From Eubacteriales bacterium (GTDB lineage: Bacteria; Bacillota_A; Clostridia; Lachnospirales; Lachnospiraceae): a DNA stretch of 12,086 nucleotides. The notes beneath the pieces were generated by a model. The model saw only the letters and a list, made by a program, of their open reading frames with translations. It was not told the origin of the DNA and made no database searches. Both the position numbers and the translations under genes were made by a program. Where the stretch lies: contig JAUNAE010000079.1 in the NCBI GenBank assembly GCA_030527765.1, forward strand, positions 1 through 12,086, in the 5' to 3' direction. Shown piece by piece: positions 1 to 6,749 of this stretch (position 1 is the first letter of the stretch; each line of letters opens with the position of its first letter).

Positions 1-2
1 AC

Positions 3-509
3 TCACCCAACAAACCAAACCCACAAACCCACATCCACTAAAACACGACTAATAAAAAGAGCAACAGATAAACTAAGAAAACACATATACAGATCTACAC
101 CATTCATATTATGCGCAATATCCCGATGCTGCCTTTTGACGACTCGAACCTCGCATTGCGGATGTTTATCTATAAAGCGTGAAACAATAGCACCGAGATA
201 AGGCGGAGTGAAACAGGTCGGAATTGCTACGGTAATACGGTTAAGACGATCATTGGTAATATGCTGTATATCATTCATCATAACTTCGTTTAAACGAAGG
301 ATTTCCTTGCTGTTCATAAGGAAGCTTTCTCCGGCAAGCGTAAGTGATAACGTTTTCCCGCGTATAAACAGAGGCGTACCGATTTCGGCTTCCAGCTTTC
401 GAATGTGTTCACTCATCGTTTGCTGCGAGATAAAAAGCTTGCGGGCAGCGGCTGAGATACTGCCTTCTTCAACGACCGCCTGAAAATATTGCATTGAAAG
501 AATATTCAT
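3..509 (-). CDS. LysR-family transcriptional regulator, C-terminally truncated
   Basis: The first ~60 residues form a typical LysR winged helix-turn-helix (start MNILSMQYFQAVVEEGSIS; the AAARKLFISQQTMSEHIRKLE segment is the recognition region), and residues ~90-140 begin the periplasmic-binding-like effector domain (ITVAIPTCFTPPYLGAIVSRF). LysR proteins are normally about 290-300 residues; this frame stops after 168, inside the effector domain. The last ~30 residues no longer look like a LysR protein and are encoded by an almost G-free stretch at the window edge, so the end may be a frameshift, a contig-end error or a real truncation. The ATG at 507-509 is preceded by AAAAGGAG with a 10-base spacer. 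It lies 32 bases downstream of the membrane-protein gene on the same strand and is divergent from the transporter/hydrolase operon, which LysR proteins commonly control. Family assignment is firm; target and effector are unknown. Confidence 0.85.
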   Translation of the reverse strand: MNILSMQYFQAVVEEGSISAAARKLFISQQTMSEHIRKLEAEIGTPLFIRGKTLSLTLAGESFLMNSKEILRLNEVMMNDIQHITNDRLNRITVAIPTCFTPPYLGAIVSRFIDKHPQCEVRVVKRQHRDIAHNMNGVDLYMCFLSLSVALFISRVLVDVGLWVWFVG

Positions 510-541
510 TTATAAAGAGCTCCTTTTAGGTGGGGTAATAG

Positions 542-1057
542 TTAGATATTCAGCAACTGAAGTATGAGATGCAGCAGAGTAAAGAAAACGGATACAGTTG
601 CACTGATTTTTACGTACTGTCTGCATGGCGCATTCTGTTTCCGCAAAGCACGCTTCGATCTGGCCTGATCCTCCGGAGAGCTATCGATTATTCCGCTTTC
701 CGCTTTTCTTTTATAAAAAGATCTTTTGATCGACATTGAATTCAAAATGCAGCAGACTGACTCAAGAGTCAGCAGAAGAATCCAAAGTATAAAAAGATCG
801 AGAGAAACATTCTTTAATAGAAGTAAAATCCCTGCATTGTGATTAAGGGCATAGTTTTTCATTTCTACAAGAGACATTGCCGCACTTACAAACACAAAAC
901 ATAGAAAGAGCGTTTTTGCCATGGGAGGCCAAAGCGGTTGTTCCCAGGTGCGAAGCGTACTCTTTATTTTTTTTTCGGAAAGTCCGTCATGATATTGAAG
1001 TTGTGGTATGTGCTGTTCCTGAAAAGCTTCGTCTGCAGGAGTCTGTTTCCTCATCAA
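542..1057 (-). CDS. Small three-helix membrane protein of unknown function
   Basis: I do not recognise a family. The 171-residue product has a hydrophilic N-terminus (1-45), three hydrophobic segments at about 47-66, 77-106 and 150-169, and a basic loop (about 110-146, rich in Lys/Arg) that should be cytoplasmic by the positive-inside rule. There is no signal peptide or known catalytic motif. The start is ambiguous: TTG at 1055-1057 lies 8 bases after GGAGG, while the immediately following ATG at 1052-1054 lies 11 bases after it; the difference is one residue. The gene is 32 bases upstream of the LysR gene, on the same strand, so the two are probably one transcript. It could be a membrane partner of the regulator or an unrelated passenger. 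Confidence 0.6.
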   Translation of the reverse strand: MMRKQTPADEAFQEQHIPQLQYHDGLSEKKIKSTLRTWEQPLWPPMAKTLFLCFVFVSAAMSLVEMKNYALNHNAGILLLLKNVSLDLFILWILLLTLESVCCILNSMSIKRSFYKRKAESGIIDSSPEDQARSKRALRKQNAPCRQYVKISATVSVFFTLLHLILQLLNI

Positions 1058-1101
1058 GTTAGTATCCTCCGGGATCTGAATATATATAATCTGGTTCTGT
1101 A

Positions 1102-1119
1102 AACCGCAGTATATCGGTT
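1102..1119. promoter_or_regulatory. Inverted repeat AACCG-N8-CGGTT, candidate operator
   Basis: Five-base inverted arms AACCG and CGGTT are separated by eight bases in the divergent region between the LysR/membrane-protein pair and the transporter operon. A further GGTT just upstream (1093-1096) can also pair with AACC, so the half-site occurs three times in 27 bases. It lies 60-100 bases upstream of the predicted plus-strand promoter, in the range where LysR proteins often bind. Short arms like these can arise by chance, so this is only a candidate. Confidence 0.25.
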
Positions 1120-1140
1120 AATAATGAAAAAATGTCATCC

Positions 1141-1156
1141 ACAGGTTTATGCCTGT
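1141..1156. promoter_or_regulatory. Inverted repeat ACAGG-N6-CCTGT, candidate operator
   Basis: A 16-base imperfect palindrome with perfect five-base arms lies about 20 bases upstream of the predicted -35 element for the solute-binding protein gene. The position suits an activator or repressor site for the operon. No known consensus is matched. Confidence 0.25.
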
Positions 1157-1176
1157 ATGTGTAAAAATGATAAATG

Positions 1177-1206
1177 TTGGACGAGCCTAAATTTTTTTTA
1201 TACAAT
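1177..1206 (+). promoter_or_regulatory. Predicted sigma-A-type promoter of the transporter/hydrolase operon
   Basis: TTGGAC (1177-1182) and TACAAT (1201-1206) are separated by 18 bases. The -10 matches 5 of 6 consensus positions; the -35 is weak (3 of 6), which fits a promoter needing an activator such as the neighbouring LysR protein. Transcription would begin near 1213, leaving a leader of about 68 bases before the ATG at 1281. The rest of 1058-1280 holds only the two inverted repeats. Confidence 0.45.
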
Positions 1207-1280
1207 GTGACCATGAAGTTCAAACAAGACACCATTAAATATATCAAAATCACGAAAAATTATGCAAGGAGGAGCTTTGA

Positions 1281-2843
1281 ATGAAACTGAAAAAAAGAAT
1301 GATGGCAATGGGTCTTACAATGGCAATGGCAGCAGGAATGAGTACAGGTGCTGTTCCTGCAGCAGCAGGAAATGAGAGCCAGCTGAAGGTGGGAATTTAT
1401 GGTGGACTGGATTCACTTAATCCGTGGACATCAGGACGTATTACCAAAGATATGGTCACATATGTTTTATATGAGACACTTGCAAGCTGCCAGAATGGTT
1501 CAACAGAGATTGAATCCATTATGATGGAGAATTATGAACAGACGGATGATCGTACCTACAATGTAACTATCTACGATTATATTAAGGATGCAGCCGGTAA
1601 TCCTGTTACAGCAGCCGATGTTGTGTTCAGCTTTGAACAGTACAATCAGTATTGGGCAACCACCATGGAGTCTATCAAGGCAACTGGTGATTATACTTTT
1701 GAGCTGAAGCTTAACACGACTGCAGCCGGAGCGTTCCAGTATCTGGTATGTAAGGTGCCGATTGCTACAGAGAAGGCGTATAACGACAGCCCGGATCAGT
1801 TCGCTACAACAGCATGCGGAACAATGCCGTATACAGTAGCAGGTGATACAGATTATGTCAGCGGTACATCCATCACATTAAGAAAGACCGGTGAGTACTG
1901 GCAGACCAATGAGGATCTGGTATATGCAGGAAGCGCAGCAAATGCGGACATCATTGAATTTGATATTCTCCCTGAAGCTACACAGCTTGCACTCGCTGTT
2001 AAGCAGAACGAAATTGATGTAGCTATGTATATTGATGCGAGTATGCTGGATGATGTATCAGCTTATGAGGGAGTAGATCTGATTACGATGCCTTCTTCAG
2101 AAGATCGTGGCATTATGTTCTGCATGACTGATGATTCTGTCTTTGCAGATGATCTGGCTCTTCGTCAGGCAGTTCTGTACGCTATTGATAATGAGACTGT
2201 TGCAAATATCTGTGGTTACGGATATGGAAAAGCCTCTGAAATGACATGCGGCAGTGAAGAACTGACAGTCGGCTTCAATGAATCCTGGAAGTCATCGCCG
2301 TATGCGTATGATCCGGAAAAAGCAAAAGAGCTTTTAGCAGAATCTAATTACAACGGTGAAACTCTTCGTCTTCTCTGCAATTCCAATGCTCGTATCACAG
2401 ATATGTGGCTGACTATTCAGGCAAACCTCATGGCAGTTGGAATTAATGCAGAACTGAATGTAGTGGAAGGTACTACATACGGCTCTTATCGTGATGGTAC
2501 ATCCGGACAGTACGAGCTGGCATATGCAGGTCCGGGCAATGGAGGATATGTGACCGCTGACCTGTGGAATACACTGTTCAACCGTAATAACTATGATTCC
2601 GGCGCAACCTGGGCAGGTCTGAAAGATGATGAACTGCAGGCACTTTATGATGCAATTGCTGCTCCTGACGGCTATACGCAGGAAAATCTGGATGCTTTCT
2701 ATAACTACATCACGGACAATGCTCTGTATTATGAAGTTTATGTTCTTCCGGAATACGCAGCAGTAAACTCCGAAAAGATCACAGGATACTTTAGCGACTG
2801 GAACCGTTTTATCCGTGCAAATACATTTGAAATCGCTGAATAA
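1281..2843 (+). CDS. ABC transporter extracellular solute-binding protein, family 5 (peptide/nickel/opine type)
   Basis: This 520-residue protein would capture the substrate outside the membrane and hand it to the permease pair encoded next. Family 5 features are clear: the mature N-terminus LKVGIYGGLDSLNPW, the region DAAGNPVTAADVVFSFEQYN (the usual 'G-x-x-x-T-A-x-D-V-V-F-S' signature), and the C-terminal-lobe segment YDPEKAKELLAESNY. Residues 1-29 are a signal peptide: a KLKKR basic start, a Met/Ala/Gly-rich core, and an Ala-Ala-Ala signal-peptidase-I-like site before Gly30. There is no lipobox cysteine, which is unusual for a Gram-positive binding protein. The ATG has an excellent site, AAGGAGGAG, 7 bases upstream. 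It is first in the operon and is followed by a hairpin that may raise its expression relative to the membrane subunits. Substrate cannot be read from sequence; family members bind peptides, but also glycosides, opines and metals. Confidence 0.93.
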   Translation: MKLKKRMMAMGLTMAMAAGMSTGAVPAAAGNESQLKVGIYGGLDSLNPWTSGRITKDMVTYVLYETLASCQNGSTEIESIMMENYEQTDDRTYNVTIYDYIKDAAGNPVTAADVVFSFEQYNQYWATTMESIKATGDYTFELKLNTTAAGAFQYLVCKVPIATEKAYNDSPDQFATTACGTMPYTVAGDTDYVSGTSITLRKTGEYWQTNEDLVYAGSAANADIIEFDILPEATQLALAVKQNEIDVAMYIDASMLDDVSAYEGVDLITMPSSEDRGIMFCMTDDSVFADDLALRQAVLYAIDNETVANICGYGYGKASEMTCGSEELTVGFNESWKSSPYAYDPEKAKELLAESNYNGETLRLLCNSNARITDMWLTIQANLMAVGINAELNVVEGTTYGSYRDGTSGQYELAYAGPGNGGYVTADLWNTLFNRNNYDSGATWAGLKDDELQALYDAIAAPDGYTQENLDAFYNYITDNALYYEVYVLPEYAAVNSEKITGYFSDWNRFIRANTFEIAE

Positions 2844-2867
2844 TGAAAATCTGATTTAATTGAAATG

Positions 2868-2897
2868 AGTATGAGCAGCCGATAAGCTGCTCATACT
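2868..2897 (+). terminator. Intercistronic hairpin (partial terminator or mRNA stabiliser)
   Basis: A perfect 12-bp stem (arms AGTATGAGCAGC and GCTGCTCATACT) with a 6-base loop sits 24 bases after the binding-protein stop codon. It is followed by ATTTAGAG, not a run of T, so it is unlikely to be a full terminator. Hairpins at this position between a binding-protein gene and its permease genes are known to protect the upstream mRNA or stop part of the transcripts, giving excess binding protein. I infer that role here. Confidence 0.7.
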
Positions 2898-2923
2898 ATT
2901 TAGAGAAAGGAGTCAGGGAACCA

Positions 2924-3892
2924 ATGCTGAAATATATTGTGAAGCGTGTTCTGCTGATGATCCCGGTTATCCTTTGCGTTACAATTCTGGTCTTTACAAT
3001 GATGCAAATGGCACCGGGTGATCCGGCAGAGGTTATTCTGGGAAGCACAGCGACAGCTGAACAGATCAACGAACTACGTGAAGAAATGGGATTAAATGAT
3101 CCGTATATTGTCCAGCTGGGGCGCTATATGAAAAATGTATTTTTACATTTTGATTTTGGCCGCTCATATGTCACCAATATTTCTGTTGGAACAGAATTGA
3201 TCAGCCGCTTCCCGAAGACCCTGACATTTGCTGTTTGGGGAATGGTGCTATCGCTGGCGTTGGGTATTCCTCTTGGTATTACAGCAGCGGTACATCATAA
3301 TACAGCAGTTGATTATGGCTCCATGGCACTGGCATTAATCGGTACTTCACTGCCCGGTTTCTGGTTTGCACTGCTTCTGATCATGCTTTTCAGTCAGAAG
3401 TTAGGATGGCTGCCGGCATACGGCATAGGAGGCATCAAATACTGGATTCTTCCCATTGCATCAACTGCCTTTGCGGGAGTAACCACCATGGCAAGACAGA
3501 TGCGAAGCGGAATGCTTGAAGTGATTCATTCTGATTACATTACCATGGCTAAAGCAAAAGGCGTGAAACAGAAAGCAGTCATTTACAAACATGCTCTTCC
3601 GAATGCATTAATTCCGGTTATCACGGTAGCGGGAATGAGTTTTGGAACATCCCTGGGCGGCACGTTGATTGCAGAAACGATTTTCTCTATTCCCGGTGTC
3701 GGTGTGTATATTGTAAATGCAGTAAATAATCGTGATTATAACGTAGTACAGGGCGGAGTGATCCTGCTGGCTATTACCTTTTCGATCATTATGCTCGTTT
3801 GCGATCTGTTATTCGCAGCAATTGATCCTCGTGTGAAAGCACAGATTACCGGAGGAAAGAAACGATCCGGAAAGAAGGAGGCAAAAGCATGA
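2924..3892 (+). CDS. dppB: Dipeptide/oligopeptide-type ABC transporter permease, DppB family
   Basis: An integral membrane subunit of the importer, 322 residues, normal length for the family. The start KYIVKRVLLMIPVILCVTIL is the classic first helix, followed by the APGDPAE motif and the extracellular loop. Six hydrophobic segments are visible at about 9-28, 98-122, 134-157, 172-190, 232-254 and 277-300. The EAA loop that docks the ATPases is about 199-226 (SDYITMAKAKGV followed by HALPNAL). GGAG lies 11 bases before the ATG. Its stop overlaps the next start by four bases (ATGA), indicating translational coupling with the second permease. The dpp symbol names the family; the real substrate is not established. 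Confidence 0.92.
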   Translation: MLKYIVKRVLLMIPVILCVTILVFTMMQMAPGDPAEVILGSTATAEQINELREEMGLNDPYIVQLGRYMKNVFLHFDFGRSYVTNISVGTELISRFPKTLTFAVWGMVLSLALGIPLGITAAVHHNTAVDYGSMALALIGTSLPGFWFALLLIMLFSQKLGWLPAYGIGGIKYWILPIASTAFAGVTTMARQMRSGMLEVIHSDYITMAKAKGVKQKAVIYKHALPNALIPVITVAGMSFGTSLGGTLIAETIFSIPGVGVYIVNAVNNRDYNVVQGGVILLAITFSIIMLVCDLLFAAIDPRVKAQITGGKKRSGKKEAKA

Positions 3893-4776
3893 GCGGAGCA
3901 GAGACAGCAGCCAGAGCAGCTGCGAATGAAGCTAAGAAAAAAAGCCAGTTTGTAGCAGTAATGAAGCGGCTTGCGGAAAATAAAGGTGCTCTTTTTGGAG
4001 GCATTATTTTTTCCTTAGTACTTTTGATTGCTATTTTTGCAAATTTTATTATTCCTTATGATGTTGCAGAACTGGACCCGATAGCAAGACTTCAGGGCCC
4101 GACAGCAAAGCATCTGTTTGGAACCGATCAGATGGGCCGTGATATTTTCAGCCGTGTTGTCTATGGAGCAAGGTATTCCTTGCTGATAGGACTTGGCTCC
4201 TGTGCATTTTCTGCATTCTTCGGTGTTTTAGTTGGATCTGTTGCAGGATATTTCGGCGGTATCTGGGATAACACCATCATGAGAATATGTGATGTTATCC
4301 AATCTATTCCGGGAATGATTTTAAATATCACACTTGCCTGTATTTTAGGTCCCGGTGTAGGAAATGTCATTCTTGCATTAGGTATTGAAGGTATTGCAGG
4401 AACCGCGAGACTGATGCGTTCTTCCATTCTGAATGTAAGAAAGATGGAGTATATGGATGCTGCTCGCACCAGTAATGCAGGATCCTTCCGAATTATTCTG
4501 AAGCATGTGCTGCCAAATACATTCGCTCCGATCCTGGTTCAGGCAACGATGGGTGTTGGAGGTCGTATTATGATGGCTGCAGGTATGAGTTACATCGGAA
4601 TTGGCGTAAAGCCGCCCATTCCGGAATGGGGAGCCATGCTGGCAGACAGCCGTAACTTTATTATGAAATATCCGCATATGGGTATTTTCCCGGGCATTGC
4701 AATTATGCTTGTAGTATTGAGCCTGAACCTTCTGGGAGACGGTTTGCGTGATGCACTGGATCCGAAGCTGAAGTGA
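3889..4776 (+). CDS. dppC: Dipeptide/oligopeptide-type ABC transporter permease, DppC family
   Basis: Second permease, 295 residues. It has the usual cytoplasmic N-terminal tail (1-33), first helix (~34-55), the family hallmark HLFGTDQMGRDIFSRVVYGAR (75-95), and the EAA loop around 186-213 (EYMDAARTSNAGS then HVLPNTFAP). Further helices lie near 98-120, 145-172, 215-235 and 265-284. It pairs with the DppB-like subunit to form the channel. The start is set by the ATGA overlap with the preceding gene, with AAGGAGG just upstream inside that gene. Confidence 0.92.
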   Translation: MSGAETAARAAANEAKKKSQFVAVMKRLAENKGALFGGIIFSLVLLIAIFANFIIPYDVAELDPIARLQGPTAKHLFGTDQMGRDIFSRVVYGARYSLLIGLGSCAFSAFFGVLVGSVAGYFGGIWDNTIMRICDVIQSIPGMILNITLACILGPGVGNVILALGIEGIAGTARLMRSSILNVRKMEYMDAARTSNAGSFRIILKHVLPNTFAPILVQATMGVGGRIMMAAGMSYIGIGVKPPIPEWGAMLADSRNFIMKYPHMGIFPGIAIMLVVLSLNLLGDGLRDALDPKLK

Positions 4777-4787
4777 GGAGGGGGAAG

Positions 4788-5774
4788 ATGATGAATGAAG
4801 CACCGTTTCTGCAGATTAAAGATCTTACTGTGGATTACGTGACAAAAGAAGAAACCGTAAAAGCGGTCAGCAATATTTCCCTGAATCTGGATAAAGGTAA
4901 AGTTCTGGGGCTGGTTGGCGAAACAGGTGCCGGCAAGACAACAATTGCCAGAACGATTCTGCGAGTGCTGCAGTCACCTCCGGGAGTCGTAAAAAGCGGA
5001 GAAATTCTGTTGGATGGAGTAGACCTGCTGAAGCTTACAGAAGAAGAGATGTACGATGTTCGAGGCAAGAAGATTACGATGATCTTTCAGGATCCTATGA
5101 CATCCCTGAATCCGGTTATCACAGTCGGAGATCAGATCGCAGAAGTGATTGATCTGCATAATGATATCTCCAAAGCAGAGGTGCGAAAGCGTGCAGAAGC
5201 TATGCTGGAACTTGTGGGAATCCCTGCACATCGTTATGATGATTTCCCGCATCAGTTCTCCGGAGGTATGAAGCAGAGAGTTGTTATTGCAATTGCACTT
5301 GCATGCAGTCCGGAACTTCTTCTTGCAGATGAACCGACAACTGCACTGGATGTAACAATTCAGGCGCAGGTGCTGGATCTGATGAAGGAGCTTAATCGAA
5401 AAAATAAGACAACAACCATTCTGATTACACATGATTTAGGGGTTGTTGCAGAGATGTGTGAAGAGGTTGCTGTTATTTACGCAGGACAGATTGTTGAATC
5501 AGGTAGTCTGGAAGATGTATTTGATCATCCGGCTCACAGTTATACAAAGGGCCTGTTTGGCGCGATTCCGAAATTAGATGAAGAAGTGGAATGGCTCAGT
5601 CCGATAGACGGACTTCCGCCGGATCCGACGGATTTGCCTAAGGGGTGCCGTTTTAATCCACGCTGCCCGAATGCAACTGATAAATGCCGGTGTGAAGAGG
5701 CTCCGCTTGTTGAGATAACGCCCGGTCACTTCAGTCGTTGTCATTTTGCAGCAGCGAAGGGGGGACAGATGTAA
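4788..5774 (+). CDS. dppD: Dipeptide/oligopeptide-type ABC transporter ATPase, DppD family
   Basis: One of two ATPases powering the importer, 328 residues from this start. All motifs are present: Walker A GETGAGKT (44-51), Q-loop Gln101 in IFQDPMTSLNP, signature SGGMKQR (158-164), Walker B LLLADEP with Asp181/Glu182, and switch His215. The C-terminal oligopeptide-transporter domain carries Cys287, 293, 300 and 318 in a C-x5-C-x6-C-x17-C pattern (plus Cys302), the arrangement that binds a [4Fe-4S] cluster in a studied DppD homologue. I chose ATG 4788 because AGGAGG lies 6 bases upstream; ATG 4791 is equally possible. A longer frame from GTG 4773 would begin inside the ribosome binding site and is rejected. 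The gene follows the second permease by 11 bases and overlaps the next start by one base. Confidence 0.92.
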   Translation: MMNEAPFLQIKDLTVDYVTKEETVKAVSNISLNLDKGKVLGLVGETGAGKTTIARTILRVLQSPPGVVKSGEILLDGVDLLKLTEEEMYDVRGKKITMIFQDPMTSLNPVITVGDQIAEVIDLHNDISKAEVRKRAEAMLELVGIPAHRYDDFPHQFSGGMKQRVVIAIALACSPELLLADEPTTALDVTIQAQVLDLMKELNRKNKTTTILITHDLGVVAEMCEEVAVIYAGQIVESGSLEDVFDHPAHSYTKGLFGAIPKLDEEVEWLSPIDGLPPDPTDLPKGCRFNPRCPNATDKCRCEEAPLVEITPGHFSRCHFAAAKGGQM

Positions 5775-6736
5775 TGTCGAATAAGGATATTGTTCAGATC
5801 CGTTCTTTAAAAAAATATTTTAATACTCCGCATGGAAAGCTGCATGCAGTCGATGATGTGACCTTCTGTATTGAAGAAGGTAAAACAATGGGAATTGTAG
5901 GGGAGTCCGGATGTGGTAAGAGCACACTGGGAAGAATGCTGGTTCATCTGGAAGAAAGCACTTCCGGAGAAATCATTTTTGATGATGAAGATGTTACACA
6001 GCTGAATAATCATGATCTGAAAAAATATCGTGAAAAGGCTCAGATTATTTTTCAGGATCCGTATTCATCTCTGGATCCCCGCTATACTGTAGAATCTACC
6101 ATCCAGGAGCCGCTTCTCATCTCAGGTAAGTACAGACGTAAAGAAGCGGAAGAAAAAACAAAAGAATTGATGGAACTGGTAGGTATTGCCCCCAGACTGA
6201 GACTTGCATATCCGCATGAGCTGGACGGCGGACGCCGCCAGCGTGTAGGAATTGCCAGAGCGCTTGCTCTTGATCCGAAATTTATAGTTTGTGATGAGCC
6301 GGTATCGGCATTGGATGTTTCTATTCAGGCACAGGTTCTGAACCTTCTGAAGAAGTTGCAGCAGGAACGAGGACTAACGTATATGTTTATTACGCATAAC
6401 CTTTCTGTTGTTAAGCATATTTCAGACAATATTTGCGTGATGTATCTGGGACAGTTAGTAGAAACTTGTCCTACTAAGGAATTATTTGAAAAACAGCTTC
6501 ATCCATATACGAAAGCGCTTTTATCCGCTATACCATCGACGAATATTCATCAGAGAAATAAAAGAATTGTTCTGAATGGAGAACTGAAATCTCCGATAAA
6601 TCCGGCACCGGGCTGCCGCTTTATTAAGCGATGCCCTTATGCATGCGAAGAATGCAACCGGCCGCAGAAGCTCGTGGAGGCCGAATCAGGACATTTTGTT
6701 GCATGCTGCAAATATAAAGAGATTAACAATATGTAA
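5774..6736 (+). CDS. dppF: Dipeptide/oligopeptide-type ABC transporter ATPase, DppF family
   Basis: Second ATPase, 320 residues, expected to form a heterodimer with the DppD-like protein. Visible are Walker A GESGCGKS (43-50), Q-loop Gln94 in IIFQDPYSSLDPR, Walker B FIVCDEP with Asp174/Glu175, switch His208, and a cysteine-bearing C-terminal domain (Cys281, 287, 291, 294, 311, 312). The ABC signature reads LDGGRRQR (150-157): the serine that normally touches ATP across the dimer is Asp151. I chose ATG 5774, which overlaps the upstream stop as TAATG and has a GGGGGG-rich site ~10 bases before; an in-frame TTG at 5738 would lie inside the previous gene without a site. Confidence 0.92.
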   Translation: MSNKDIVQIRSLKKYFNTPHGKLHAVDDVTFCIEEGKTMGIVGESGCGKSTLGRMLVHLEESTSGEIIFDDEDVTQLNNHDLKKYREKAQIIFQDPYSSLDPRYTVESTIQEPLLISGKYRRKEAEEKTKELMELVGIAPRLRLAYPHELDGGRRQRVGIARALALDPKFIVCDEPVSALDVSIQAQVLNLLKKLQQERGLTYMFITHNLSVVKHISDNICVMYLGQLVETCPTKELFEKQLHPYTKALLSAIPSTNIHQRNKRIVLNGELKSPINPAPGCRFIKRCPYACEECNRPQKLVEAESGHFVACCKYKEINNM

Positions 6737-6749
6737 GGAGATGCTTGAA

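Noticed and set aside
1108..1138. Minus-strand promoter for the membrane-protein/LysR pair (ATGACA and TATACT, 19-base spacing)
   Set aside because: Spacing is long and the -35 match is weak; too uncertain to list as a feature, though a promoter must lie somewhere in this region.
1059..1253. 64-codon minus-strand frame in the divergent control region
   Set aside because: No ribosome binding site, no recognisable family, and it covers the predicted promoter and repeats; its end also overlaps the leader of the membrane-protein gene.
4378..4803. Long antisense frame over the second permease and first ATPase
   Set aside because: It lies wholly opposite genes with clear motifs and its translation is His/Cys/Asn-rich in the way of codon shadows; same for 4974-5432, 8438-8914 and 9443-9904.
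6639..6749. Extended N-terminus of the ceramidase-like protein
   Set aside because: The extension lies inside the DppF-like gene in another frame and does not resemble the family; AAGGAG is correctly spaced only for ATG 6750.
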